Part shown: piece by piece, positions 15,206-25,018 of the stretch
How positions within the stretch are numbered: the first letter of the stretch is position 1
Layout: every line of letters begins with the position of its first letter
Source of the DNA: Streptosporangiaceae bacterium
GTDB lineage: Bacteria > Actinomycetota > Actinomycetes > Streptosporangiales > Streptosporangiaceae
Assembly: GCA_030041195.1 (NCBI GenBank)
Contig: JASHOI010000535.1
Location: forward strand, 1 to 47,656
Direction of reading: 5' to 3'
DNA length: 47,656 bases
Program-made: the position numbers and the translations under genes
The notes under the pieces: model-generated
Told to the model about the DNA's origin: nothing
The model's input: only the letters and a program-made list of their open reading frames with translations
Database searches by the model: none

Positions 15206-15718
15206 ATGGGCACGAACGAGCGCGCGAAGATCGTTATGACCCCGGCCGAGGTCGTGTCGTTCCTGGAACGCAGCCGTACCGCCACCGTGGCTTCCATCGG
15301 ACCTAACGGGATGCCGCACGTCGTCGCCATGTGGTACGGCATCGTCGGCGACGCCGTCTGCATCGAAACCAAGTCCAAGTCGCAGAAGGCGGTCAACCTC
15401 CGGCGCGATCCACGGATGGTCGTCATGGTCGAGGCGGGCACCAGCTACGACAGCCTCCGCGGGGTGTCCCTGGAAGGGAACGGCGTGATCATCGAGGAGT
15501 CCGACGGCGAGGAGTACTGGGCCGCCGCCAAGAGTGTCTACGAGCGGTACACCGGGCCGTACTCGCCGGACGCCCGGCCGGTCCTCGAGCTGATGATGCG
15601 CAAGCGGATCGTGGTGAAGCTGGTCCCGCAGCGGATCCGGTCCTGGGACCACCGCAAGCTCGGTCTCGACCCGATGCCGGCGATGGGATCGACCGCCCTG
15701 TTCATCGCAGCAGAGTAG
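15206..15718 (+). CDS. Split-barrel PPOX-class flavin/F420-dependent protein
   Basis: The protein has 170 residues with the split beta-barrel of the pyridoxamine-phosphate-oxidase / F420-dependent reductase superfamily: FLERSRTATVASIGPNGMPH (about 19-38), MWYGIVGDAVCIETKSKSQK and VNLRRDPRMVVMVEAG. Actinobacterial members reduce substrates with F420H2 or bind F420/heme. AGGGGAA precedes the ATG. It lies 30 bases after the crotonase and is probably the last gene of the rightward arm, where it may reduce an enone or nitro-type intermediate. Binding to FMN rather than F420 cannot be excluded. Confidence 0.78.
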   Translation: MGTNERAKIVMTPAEVVSFLERSRTATVASIGPNGMPHVVAMWYGIVGDAVCIETKSKSQKAVNLRRDPRMVVMVEAGTSYDSLRGVSLEGNGVIIEESDGEEYWAAAKSVYERYTGPYSPDARPVLELMMRKRIVVKLVPQRIRSWDHRKLGLDPMPAMGSTALFIAAE

Positions 15719-15724
15719 CCCCCA

Positions 15725-16153
15725 CTAAAGCAGGATCGGGTTAACCCATGTGATCTGCGGGAACCTCGCGAAGTCGGAGTCCGTTGAGCACACCCCTACT
15801 CCATGCTCGATCGCCAGCGCCGCCAGATGAGCGTCGGTGACCAGATTGCCCCGCAGGTCGCCCGCAACGATGAGACCACGAATGATCTCAGCGTGCCGGT
15901 CACCGGGAACCGGCACCCAGGCGGCGTCGGCATCGAGCCAGTCGGCCACAAACGACCAGGCTTCGCTCGGACTGAGCGGATTTGCCGACGCTCGGGGATG
16001 GGTGCAGATCCGCTGGAACGCCAGCAGCGATGCCCACGGCAGCCCGATCCGGGCCGGCTCGTTGAGCGAGTTCTCCAGCCAGGCCTTGGCGGGTTCGTGA
16101 AAAGGGCTGCGGGTGTCGACCGCATAGAGCAGCACGTTCGCGTCGACGATCAT
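15725..16153 (-). CDS. PIN-domain ribonuclease toxin (VapC family)
   Basis: This 142-residue PIN-domain protein carries the acidic residues of the RNase site: MIVDANVLLYA (Asp4), LVTDAHLAALA near 105, and CSTDSDFARFP near 125. VapC toxins cleave specific RNAs and are held inactive by the cognate antitoxin. The upstream gene's TAG immediately precedes this ATG, as in typical bicistronic toxin-antitoxin operons. It converges on the F420/flavin gene with only 6 bases between stop codons. The target RNA cannot be inferred. Confidence 0.85.
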   Translation of the reverse strand: MIVDANVLLYAVDTRSPFHEPAKAWLENSLNEPARIGLPWASLLAFQRICTHPRASANPLSPSEAWSFVADWLDADAAWVPVPGDRHAEIIRGLIVAGDLRGNLVTDAHLAALAIEHGVGVCSTDSDFARFPQITWVNPILL

Positions 16154-16387
16154 CTACGGATGCTCGGCGCCGTCAAGCAGCTCGAGTGCGTCCGCCACGT
16201 TCGAGACGTCGATCCGCAGGCCCAGGTCGGCGGTGCGCTGCCGGAAGGATCGCCGGCTGGGGCGTCCCACTCGCAGCCCGGCGCGGGCGAGCCGGTTGAC
16301 GGCTTCGCCGAGGCTGATGTGCTCCTCGCGGCTGAGGTGTTGCGCGGCAGCCAGCACATCGCCGTCGAGCCTGATCGTTGTGCGCAC
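16154..16387 (-). CDS. Ribbon-helix-helix antitoxin (VapB-like)
   Basis: This is a short protein of 77 residues starting MRTTIRLDGDVLAAA, then REEHISLGEAVNRLAR, the pattern of a ribbon-helix-helix DNA-binding domain (beta strand then two helices). The C-terminal 35 residues (about RTADLGLRIDVSNVADAL) would wrap the toxin. It is directly followed by the PIN toxin without a gap. Such antitoxins normally repress their own operon with the toxin as co-repressor. Confidence 0.82.
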   Translation of the reverse strand: MRTTIRLDGDVLAAAQHLSREEHISLGEAVNRLARAGLRVGRPSRRSFRQRTADLGLRIDVSNVADALELLDGAEHP

Positions 16388-16443
16388 AGGCCAAGGCTAG
16401 CATCAGTGATGCGCCGTTTCGAGCATCAAAGAATCCGGACTGG

Positions 16444-16845
16444 TCAGCTTCCCTGAGCTGTCCTTTCCCCTCCGGCCTCAGGAATGGATGGGGCCCATCG
16501 TGGCCGCCGGATGAGGCAGAACGGGTGGCCTGCGGGATCGGCATAGACGTCCTGGTCATCGAGCTTTACCGCGCCCAGCGCCAGCACACGCGGGCCGGCA
16601 GCTACGGGGTCCTCGACCATGATGTCGAGGTGGATCTGCTGGGGTATCGCGGAATCGGGCCAGGTCGGCGGCTGTTGACCTGGGGCGCGCTGGAATGCCA
16701 GGCCGGAGGATCTGTCGTTGGCGGCGACCACAACCCAGTCATCGTCACGGTATGTCACTGGGAGCCCCAACAGTGTGGAGTAGAACATGGCGAGGGCGGC
16801 AGGGTCCGGGCAGTCCAGGACCACGTGGTGCATCCGTCCGATCAT
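16444..16845 (-). CDS. VOC (glyoxalase/bleomycin-resistance) superfamily protein
   Basis: The protein has 133 residues: MIGRMHHVVLDCPDPAALAM, followed by FYSTLLGLPVTYRDDDWVVV, HLDIMVEDPVAAGPRVLALG and DVYADPAGHPFCLI, the paired beta-alpha-beta-beta-beta modules of VOC proteins. Possible metal ligands are His6 or His7, His near 73, and an acidic residue in the C-terminal module. Members include dioxygenases, lyases and many of unknown role; no specific reaction can be given. It stands alone between the antitoxin and a divergent MmcQ-like gene. Confidence 0.8.
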   Translation of the reverse strand: MIGRMHHVVLDCPDPAALAMFYSTLLGLPVTYRDDDWVVVAANDRSSGLAFQRAPGQQPPTWPDSAIPQQIHLDIMVEDPVAAGPRVLALGAVKLDDQDVYADPAGHPFCLIRRPRWAPSIPEAGGERTAQGS

Positions 16846-16923
16846 GCCGTCGATCCTGCCAGGTTCGGCGCATGCGATGATTGCCGGTGATCGTCATCGC
16901 AGCGAAGCGGGAAGTCAGCCTCA

Positions 16924-17238
16924 ATGGAGATGGATGACGTAGCCCGCCTGGCCGGGGTCCTGGCGGGCGTGCGCCGCACCGCGCCGGACGGGCTGGCCCA
17001 GTGGCGGTACCACGGCAGGCTGGTCGCGCGCCAGATCGATGACGCCCATGTGGTCATCCGCGCCGATTTCGACTATCGCGACTCGATATTGCGGCAATTT
17101 CCGGACACCTTCAGCGTCCCGACCCGGTACCTCAAGCACATGATGGTCGTCGCTGACCTTGCCGGAGGCGACGCCGGTGCGATCGAGGACGCCCTCGAAG
17201 CCGCGTGGCAGCTTCAGCGCAGCGCCGACGCACCATAG
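16924..17238 (+). CDS. MmcQ/YjbR-like protein
   Basis: This 104-residue protein resembles the MmcQ/YjbR double-wing fold. It begins MEMDDVARLAGVLAGV and has a basic patch around WRYHGRLVARQID, then HVVIRADFDYRDSILRQFPD and PTRYLKHMMVVADLAGGD. The family is small and often called DNA-binding, but its role is not established. It is followed 11 bases later by the DinB-like gene, suggesting one transcript. Confidence 0.7.
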   Translation: MEMDDVARLAGVLAGVRRTAPDGLAQWRYHGRLVARQIDDAHVVIRADFDYRDSILRQFPDTFSVPTRYLKHMMVVADLAGGDAGAIEDALEAAWQLQRSADAP

Positions 17239-17249
17239 AGGGGAGAAGC

Positions 17250-17654
17250 GTGACCGCCCGCGCGCACAAACCTGATCGCGAGATTGCCGACCCCAAAGAA
17301 CTGCTGCTGGGTTTCCTCGACTACTACCGGTCGGTGATCGCCCGCAAGATCGAGGGCCTGTCCGACGCCGAGCTGCGCACCAGCCGCCTGCCATCCGGCT
17401 GGGCACCACTGGAGCTGGTCAAGCACCTCGTCTACATGGAGCGGCGATGGTTTCGCTGGGGCTTTTGCGCCGAGCAAGTCGCCGACCCCCGCGGTGATCA
17501 AAACCAGGCCGGGCGCTGGCACGCCGACCCCAGCGACACGCCGGCCACGCTGATCGCTGCGCTCCAGACCACCGGCGAGCAAACCCGGGCCATCGTCAGC
17601 CAGGCCGGCCTGGACGTCGCGCGGGAACTGATCGACGCGACCACCGGCGAGTAG
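17250..17654 (+). CDS. DinB/DUF664-like protein with an internal deletion
   Basis: This 134-residue protein begins at GTG after GGGAGAAG. Residues 1-110 look like a DUF664 DinB-type four-helix protein (LSDAELRTSRLPSGWAPLEL, VKHLVYMERRWFRWGF). The family normally continues for about 45 more residues with a helix containing the later metal-binding histidine (ARHxGHxD type) before ending RELIDGxTG. Here VSQ joins almost directly to AGLDVARELIDATTGE, so this stretch is missing while the reading frame is kept. The product may be unstable or metal-free. DinB relatives include mycothiol-dependent enzymes. Confidence 0.65.
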   Translation: MTARAHKPDREIADPKELLLGFLDYYRSVIARKIEGLSDAELRTSRLPSGWAPLELVKHLVYMERRWFRWGFCAEQVADPRGDQNQAGRWHADPSDTPATLIAALQTTGEQTRAIVSQAGLDVARELIDATTGE

Positions 17655-17668
17655 CAAGGGAGACTGAC

Positions 17669-18196
17669 GTGCTCGAAACCGAAGCAGAGCTCGACGCGCT
17701 CCAGCAGCTCCTCGATCGGTCGCGCTCCGGGGCGACCGAGCACCTGCGCGGCATCATCAACGACCAGCGGGCGCTCTCGGCCAGGGACATCGTCGGGCTG
17801 CTGCTGAACATGAAGGTGGTCTCGCTGGCCACGGTCACCGCTCGCGGCGAGCCCCGGATCAGCGCCGTGGACGGTCACTTCCTGCACGGAACCTGGACCT
17901 GGAGCACCGACGGCACTTCGGCCAAGGCGCGGCATCTCGCCGCGCGGCCCGCCGTGAGCGTCGCCCACGTGGACAACGAGGACCTGGCCGTCTTCGCGCA
18001 CGGCACGGCCGAGCGGCTGCGGCTCTCGGATCCTCTCTGGGAGGAGACGCTCGCCCACTGGAGCGCGCACTACGGCAGTTCCCCGCTCGGCTGGGGCGAG
18101 GACATCCGTCTCTACCGGCTGGCGCCGTCGTGGATGGTCGGCTATGCCTTCGATCGCGCGCAGCTCCTGGCGAGCAGGGATGTCGGGGCGCCGTAG
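17669..18196 (+). CDS. Pyridoxamine 5'-phosphate oxidase family (FMN split-barrel) protein
   Basis: The protein has 175 residues starting at GTG with GGGAG upstream. After an N-terminal helix (about 1-40) comes the split-barrel core: MKVVSLATVTARGEPRISAV, HGTWTWSTDGTSAKARHL and RPAVSVAHVDNEDLAVFAHG. The arrangement matches FMN- or F420-binding PNPOx-like proteins, with no residues that identify a vitamin B6 role. It is the last of three closely spaced small genes (16924-18196). Confidence 0.78.
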   Translation: MLETEAELDALQQLLDRSRSGATEHLRGIINDQRALSARDIVGLLLNMKVVSLATVTARGEPRISAVDGHFLHGTWTWSTDGTSAKARHLAARPAVSVAHVDNEDLAVFAHGTAERLRLSDPLWEETLAHWSAHYGSSPLGWGEDIRLYRLAPSWMVGYAFDRAQLLASRDVGAP

Positions 18197-18291
18197 CGGG
18201 CGGGAGCGCGTCAGCGCACATCGACTCCGGCGGCCGCGCTGAGCGAGCCCGGCGGTTGCGCTGCCCGTCGGCCTTCGCCTGCTGGCGCCGG

Positions 18292-18297
18292 TAGAAT
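18292..18297 (+). promoter_or_regulatory. Candidate -10 element of a leaderless tetR transcript
   Basis: TAGAAT ends 6 bases before the ATG at 18304, the spacing expected if transcription begins at the start codon. No convincing ribosome site or -35 element is visible. Leaderless mRNAs are common in actinobacteria. Confidence 0.45.
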
Positions 18298-18303
18298 TGA
18301 GTC

Positions 18304-19011
18304 ATGGATAGAAAGCCTGCGGTTGCCGATCCCGGCCTGCCCAGTCCGGCCGGGACCAAGTCGGCGCGCACCAGGCAGCGGATCCTTGATGCAGCCGCGC
18401 ACGTGCTCAGCCGACGCGGCTATGCCGGCACCCGCCTGACCGATGTGGCGGAAGTGGCCCAGATTCAGGCTCCGGCTATCTACTACTACTTCGCCTCCCG
18501 CGACGACCTGATCGAGGAGGTCATGTGGTCAGGCATCGCCCACATGCGCGAGCACGTGCAGGAGCAACTCGACGCGGTGCCCGGCTCCGCGAGCCCGCTC
18601 GACCGGATCGAGGTGGCGGTGGAGTCCCACCTGCGCTACCAGCTTGAAATATCCGATTACACCACTGCGGCGATCCGCAATGCTGGCCAGATCCCGGAGC
18701 AGATCCGGCTCCGGTACGTCACCGAGGCCAACAGCTACGGCGACGTCTGGCGCAAGCTGATCCAGGACGCGGTTGATGACCGGGTTCTGCATCCCGACTT
18801 GGACCCGCGCGCGGCCCGGATGCTCGTCCTCGGGGCGCTCAACTGGGCTGCTGAGTGGTGGAATCCGCGCCGCGGTTCTCTCGAGCAGCTGATCCGCACC
18901 GCGAAGACGCTCGTGCGGTCGGGTCTCAGCGCGGGCGGCGAGGCGGATGAAGCGCCGCCAGCCGCGTCCGCGCAGGCCCGGCCGCGCAAGTCGGGGGCGG
19001 CGTCCCGCTAG
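18304..19011 (+). CDS. TetR family regulator of module B
   Basis: This 235-residue regulator has an N-terminal helix-turn-helix (RQRILDAAAHVLSRRGYAGT, LTDVAEVAQIQAPAIYYYF then ASRDDLIEEVM, about residues 24-74) and a C-terminal ligand domain ending LNWAAEWWNPRRGSLEQLI, similar to fatty-acid/CoA-responsive TetR proteins such as the KstR2 group. The last 35 residues are Ala/Pro/Arg-rich and probably disordered. It borders the catabolic genes at 19-32.5 kb, which have related AT-rich palindromic islands at their promoters, so it is the natural candidate for their repressor. That link is inference. Confidence 0.8.
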   Translation: MDRKPAVADPGLPSPAGTKSARTRQRILDAAAHVLSRRGYAGTRLTDVAEVAQIQAPAIYYYFASRDDLIEEVMWSGIAHMREHVQEQLDAVPGSASPLDRIEVAVESHLRYQLEISDYTTAAIRNAGQIPEQIRLRYVTEANSYGDVWRKLIQDAVDDRVLHPDLDPRAARMLVLGALNWAAEWWNPRRGSLEQLIRTAKTLVRSGLSAGGEADEAPPAASAQARPRKSGAASR

Positions 19012-19071
19012 CCGGACGAGGCCCGCGCGCTCAACGCGCCTGCGCGGCGGGGCCGGCGGTGTGTCCCGGCT

Positions 19072-19887
19072 TCAGCATCGCCGGCCGGTGAACCTCGGCT
19101 CGCGCCGCTCGATGACGGCAGCGAGACCCTCCCGTGCATCCGGCTGACCAGACAGCTCGGACACCGTCCTTGCTTCCTCAGGCAACTGGGCCTCAACGCG
19201 CGCGCCCAGGCCAGCCCAGACCAGCCGCTTCGCCGCGCCCAGCGCGCTCGTCGGGCCGGAGGCCAGCTGCCGCGCCATCGCCAGTGATTCAGCCGGCAGC
19301 GACCTGTCCGGCACGACCCTGGTGATCAGGCCGATCTCGAGGGCCTCGGCCGCGCTCAGCACCGGATTGGTGAGGATAATCTCCAGCGCCTTCCGCAGCC
19401 CGACGAGCAGGGGCAGCGTCACGGATACGCCGGCGTCGGGAGCCATGCCGACCCGGGTCGCGCCGGCCAGGAACCGCGCCGACTCTGCCGCGATGACCAG
19501 GTCGCTGGCGCACACCAGCCCGAACCCGCCGCCACCCGCCGCGTACCCGTGTACCGACGCGATCACCGGGACCTGCAGCGCAAGCAGGCCCTGCACGCAC
19601 GTCTGCAGCCAGGACGTGGCCTCCCGCAGGTAACCGGGCAGGTCCGCCTCCTTGCCGGCGAAGGTCTTGACGTCGCCGCCGGCGCAGAAGTTCGGTCCAG
19701 CCCCGGACAGCAGCAGCGCCCGCAGGCCTGCCTGGCCATGCGCGGTCATGATCGCTTCGTGGACGGCGCGGAGGAACTCCACGTTCATGCTGTTGGACGC
19801 CTCTGGGCGGTTCAGCATCAGATGGCCGACGCCGTCGTCGTCCAGGTGCAGCAGGGCCATCCCCTCGCCGATCAGCTGCCGCGTCAT
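19072..19887 (-). CDS. Enoyl-CoA hydratase/isomerase family protein (PaaG-like)
   Basis: The protein has 271 residues: LMLNRPEASNSMN, NFCAGGDVKTFAG, GYAAGGGGFGLVCASDLVIA and LAGATRVGMAPDAGVS. The glycine-rich segment lacks the first catalytic glutamate (GGGFG) and the second is also absent, as in PaaG-type isomerases, which use an aspartate in a later segment. It may shift a double bond in an acyl-CoA rather than hydrate it. GGGGAG precedes the ATG. The second crotonase gene lies 32 bases upstream in the same leftward transcript. Confidence 0.83.
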   Translation of the reverse strand: MTRQLIGEGMALLHLDDDGVGHLMLNRPEASNSMNVEFLRAVHEAIMTAHGQAGLRALLLSGAGPNFCAGGDVKTFAGKEADLPGYLREATSWLQTCVQGLLALQVPVIASVHGYAAGGGGFGLVCASDLVIAAESARFLAGATRVGMAPDAGVSVTLPLLVGLRKALEIILTNPVLSAAEALEIGLITRVVPDRSLPAESLAMARQLASGPTSALGAAKRLVWAGLGARVEAQLPEEARTVSELSGQPDAREGLAAVIERREPRFTGRRC

Positions 19888-19919
19888 GCTTCACTCCCCA
19901 GTCCGGCGCAGCGCGGTTT

Positions 19920-20696
19920 TCAGACCTTGGCAGCCCGGTCGGCCGTCGCGTCGCTCACCAGATGCTCGATGATCGTGTCGGTCTCCAGCGCGAGCCCGTC
20001 CGTCAGCGGAAGGCTCAGGCCCGCCCGGACCAGGTGCTTGGCGCGCGCGACGGCCGCTGGATCCTTGCCGGCCAGGTTAGCGACGAGCGCCGCGAGCGCC
20101 GCCTCGAACTCGCTCGCCTGCGTGCTGCGGTAGATCACGCCCCACTGGGCGGCCTGCGCGCCGGTCAGCCGGTCGCCGGTCAGGATGTGCCCAAGTGCCC
20201 GTGGCACGCCGATGATCCTCGGCAGCCGCTGCGATCCCCCGCCGGCCGGGATCATCCCCGTGTTGAGGTGATTGTCGGCGAGCACGGCGTCATCGCGGGC
20301 CAACGTTATGTCACACGACTGCACCAGCTCGAAGCCTCCGGCCATCGCGTAACCCTCGACGGCCGCGACCACCGGCACCGGCAGGCTGGCGATCAGCTGG
20401 CACGCATCGCGGAACGCATCGAACAGCTCCCGCAGCGCGGCAGGCCCCCGGGCGCGGAGCGCGGCGACCTCCGTGAAGTCGCCGCCCGCACAAAAGGTGC
20501 CATCCGCCCCCCGGATGACGATCACCCGGGTGTCAGCGGAGGCCGCCAGCGCCTCCGTCAGCATCCGGGCCATGCGCACGGTGATCGCGTTGCGCGCGGT
20601 CGGCCGGTTCAGCGTGATGTGCCCGACCTCGCCGCATGCCGCTTGCTCCCGCCGCACGAGCACGGGTGGTTCCGCTGCGGAGCCGGGTGCTGTCAT
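19920..20696 (-). CDS. Enoyl-CoA hydratase/isomerase family protein
   Basis: This is a 258-residue crotonase with LNRPTARNAITVRM, TFCAGGDFTEV, EGYAMAGGFELVQSCDITLA and NHLNTGMIPAGGGSQRLPR. The first catalytic glutamate is present (GGFEL); the second position is in ADNHLNTG, where the usual PE is not seen. AGGAG is 8 bases before the ATG. It is the first gene of the leftward pair and diverges from the SDR at 20826; the shared region holds one of the AT-rich motifs of this module. Confidence 0.85.
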   Translation of the reverse strand: MTAPGSAAEPPVLVRREQAACGEVGHITLNRPTARNAITVRMARMLTEALAASADTRVIVIRGADGTFCAGGDFTEVAALRARGPAALRELFDAFRDACQLIASLPVPVVAAVEGYAMAGGFELVQSCDITLARDDAVLADNHLNTGMIPAGGGSQRLPRIIGVPRALGHILTGDRLTGAQAAQWGVIYRSTQASEFEAALAALVANLAGKDPAAVARAKHLVRAGLSLPLTDGLALETDTIIEHLVSDATADRAAKV

Positions 20697-20713
20697 TCGG
20701 GCTACTCCTGATT

Positions 20714-20732
20714 TTTAAGTCACATTAGACTA
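20714..20732. promoter_or_regulatory. AT-rich motif between crotonase and SDR genes
   Basis: The stretch TTTAAGTCACATTAGACTA contains inverted AGTC/GACT halves. It is AT-rich in a strongly GC-rich background, and its ATTAGACTA end nearly equals ATTAGATTA at 32469-32477. It lies 18 bases upstream of the crotonase ATG and 94 bases before the SDR. A role as operator or promoter element is inferred. Confidence 0.5.
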
Positions 20733-20825
20733 TCGCACGACGCGGTTGGCGCCAGCGCCCGGCGGCCCTGGCCGCGCCGCACCCGAGGCAACGGACGTGC
20801 TGCACCCAGCAGAGGAGAAGCCGGC

Positions 20826-21617
20826 ATGGACCTTGGACTGAGCGGCGCCCGCGTAATCGTCACCGGAGCGGCGGCGAACATCGGCCGGGGCATCGCACTC
20901 GGCTTTGCCCGCGAGCGCGCGAGGGTCCTGCTCGCCGACATCGACGGCGAGCAGGCTCAGGCGGTCGCTGCCGAGGCACTCGCGGCAGGCGCGGCGGCGG
21001 CCGAGGTGTTCGGCGCCGACCTCACCGAGGACGGCGCAGCCACGGCGATGGTGGACCGCGTGGCAGCCACCTGGGGTGGCCTCGACGTGCTGGTGAACAA
21101 CGCCGGCTGGAGCAAGCCGGGTTTCTTCGCGGAGCAGACCGACCGCGCCCTGTGGCAGCACACCATTGAGGTCAACCTCTACACCGCGTATGCCAGCACC
21201 CAGGCGGCACTCACGGCGATGCGCGCGGCGGGCGCGGGCGCGATCGTGTTCATCTCTAGTGACTCCGCTTTCGGCGCGATCCGGCAAGGCATCTACGGGT
21301 CGACAAAGGCCGGGCTGATCTCCCTGTCCCGCACGGTCGCCCGCGAGCATGGCCGGCACGGCATCCGCTCGAACGTCATCGCTCCCGGCCTGGTGATCCC
21401 GGACGCCCCGGTCGGCCCGCACAGCGTGTGGGCCGATGGGCCGGAGGCGATCTTTACCCCTGAGCAGACGGACTACGTCCTGAAGACGCAGGCGCTCCGC
21501 CGTCTCACCACCGCTGACGACATCGCGAGCGCGGTCGTGTGGCTTTCCTCGCCGAGCGCGGCACGCCAGGTGACCGGGCAGGTCATCGCCGTGGGGGGCG
21601 GCTCGTCCATGCCCTGA
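20826..21617 (+). CDS. Short-chain dehydrogenase/reductase
   Basis: This 263-residue SDR has the cofactor loop VTGAAANIGRG (about 12-22), LLADIDGEQAQ (the acidic residue after the second strand favours NAD), NNAGWSK near 94, and the catalytic Ser of FISSDS, then Tyr and Lys of IYGSTKAG. It ends VIAVGGGSSMP, as most classical SDRs do. It may oxidise a 3-hydroxyacyl-CoA or an alcohol in module B. It is the only rightward catabolic gene between the TetR and hydrolase genes; it faces the ligase gene tail to tail with 26 bases between stops. Confidence 0.85.
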   Translation: MDLGLSGARVIVTGAAANIGRGIALGFARERARVLLADIDGEQAQAVAAEALAAGAAAAEVFGADLTEDGAATAMVDRVAATWGGLDVLVNNAGWSKPGFFAEQTDRALWQHTIEVNLYTAYASTQAALTAMRAAGAGAIVFISSDSAFGAIRQGIYGSTKAGLISLSRTVAREHGRHGIRSNVIAPGLVIPDAPVGPHSVWADGPEAIFTPEQTDYVLKTQALRRLTTADDIASAVVWLSSPSAARQVTGQVIAVGGGSSMP

Positions 21618-21643
21618 GGCCGACAGGCGGGGGGGCGGAAGGC

Positions 21644-23349
21644 TCAGGATCCGGGTGACCGCAGCTGCCCGGCCGCGCGCTCCGCCAGGCGGAACTTCTG
21701 CACCTTGCCGGTCGGTGTTGTCGGCAGCTCGGCGGGCTTCAGGAACAGCACGTGCTTGGGGACCTTGAAGCGGGCCAGCTTGTCCCGGCAGAGCGCCAGC
21801 AGCTCCTCGGCGGTGACGCTGGCGCCGGGCTCGGGCACGATCCAGGCGCAGCCGGCGTCGCCCCAGCGCTCGTCTGGCACGCCGACCACGAAAGCCTGGC
21901 TGACGCCCGGATGCCCGGTGAGCAGGTCTTCGATCTCCTTCGGCATGATCAGCTCGCCGCCGCTCTTGTACAGATCCTTGCTCCGCCCGGTGACCTGCAA
22001 GTATCCGTCCGGGCGGACCAGGCCAAGGTCGCCGGAGTACACCCAGCCGTCCCGCAGGGCCTGCGCGGACTCGGCGGGCTTGTCGAAGTAGCCGAGCATG
22101 TGCGTCGGCCCTCTGGAGATCAGCTCGCCCTCAGCTCCTGCGGGCAGCTCCTCGCCCGAGACCGGGTCGGCAGTCCGGTAGGCGCACAGGTCGCCGCCGC
22201 GGTCGGGCATCCCCGCCGCGCCGGCGAGCTTAGGCCGGCCCACGGTCGAGGAATGGTAGTCCAGCGGGTCCTCAGGCAGCGTCATGGTCATCGCGCCGCC
22301 GCACTCGGTCATGCCGTAGCCGGTGGTGATCTCGGTGACGCCGAGCTCGGTCTGCACCTTCTGCCAGAGCCAGACCGGTGCCGGCGCGGCGCCGGACAGG
22401 ATCGCCCGCAGCGAGGACAGGTCGTGCACGCGCAGCCGCGGGTACTCCAGCAGGGCGACGGTCATTGTCGGCACCGCCAGGATCTCGGTCGCACGGTGCC
22501 GTTCGATCGAGGCGCAGTAATCGGCCGGGGAGAACACCGTGCGGGGGATGATCGCCCCGCCGGCGAACATCACCGACAGCAGGCCTTCGACGTAGCCGAA
22601 CATGTGGTAGCACGGCAGCGAGAACAGGATGCGGCGGCCGTCCTCGTAGGCGCGGGTGAGCGCGGAGGCGTAGCTGGTCCGCAGCACCGCGTCGTGAGTG
22701 ACCACGACGCCCTTCGGCGAACCGGTGGTGCCGGAGGTGTACAGGATGTCGCCGGGGCTGTCCGGCGTCACGCCGATGGCATCCCCGCCGCCGGGGTGAC
22801 CGCGGCCGGCCGCGGCGAGCGCGGCGATGTCCGGCAGTCCGTCCCGGGAGCCGCTGCCGCCGGTATCCAGCACCACGACGGTGCGCAGGTCGGGCAGCTC
22901 CGCCACGGGACCGAACTGCCACCCGGGCGCGATCTCGTCCAGCATCTCCAGGTAGCCGAGCCCGCTGAAGCCCGTCATGGTGATCAGTGCCTGGCAGCGG
23001 GACTGGCGCAGCACGTAGCCGAGCTCGGCGGTCCGGTACAGGTAGTTGAACGGGATCGCGACCGCACCCGTCCGCGCTATGGCGAACTTGACCGGCACGA
23101 ACTCCGGAAAGTTGGCCATCAGGATGCCGACCCTGTCCCCGGGCCGGACGCCGAGGGCGGCCAGGCCGTCAGCCAGCTCGGTCGCCTCACGGTCGACGTC
23201 CGTGTAGCTGAAGATGCGGTCGTCGGTCAGTATCAATGGCCGGTCACCATGCCGGCCGGCCGACTGCCGCAGGAACTCGCTCAGCGTAACCGGCTGCCAG
23301 ACCGGCCACGCGGCGGCGAGGGCCGCGCGGCGCGCGGCGACGTCCGCGT

Positions 23350-23353
<4 letters not shown>
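21644..23353 (-). CDS. AMP-forming acyl-CoA synthetase
   Basis: This ANL ligase has 569 residues and starts at a GTG overlapping the upstream ligase stop (GTGA). Motifs are YTSGTTGSPKGVVVTHD near 205, TGYGMTECGG near 340, and GDLGLVRPDGYLQVTGRSKD followed by LYKSGGELIMPKEIE, and the C-terminal lysine in TPTGKVQKFRL. The hinge lacks the usual IISGGxNIYP wording but the order is intact. Together with the coupled ligase upstream it suggests activation of two different carboxylates, or of one compound at two stages. Confidence 0.88.
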
Positions 23354-24930
<1,577 letters not shown>

Positions 24931-24979
24931 CGTCACTCCGTCCGGCAGGCTCCGGCCTGGCGCACCGCGCCAGGCGGCA

Positions 24980-24998
24980 GTTTAATGCAGATTTGAAA
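24980..24998. promoter_or_regulatory. AT-rich motif upstream of the ligase pair
   Basis: GTTTAATGCAGATTTGAAA, read on the minus strand as TTTCAAATCTGCATTAAAC, matches the site at 32458-32477 at nearly every position of TCAAATCTGyATTArAyT. It lies in the 88-base gap between the thiolase stop and the ligase start. This is the strongest pairwise match among the module B islands. Confidence 0.55.
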
Positions 24999-25018
24999 GA
25001 CGCGATAGCGCCGCCCGG

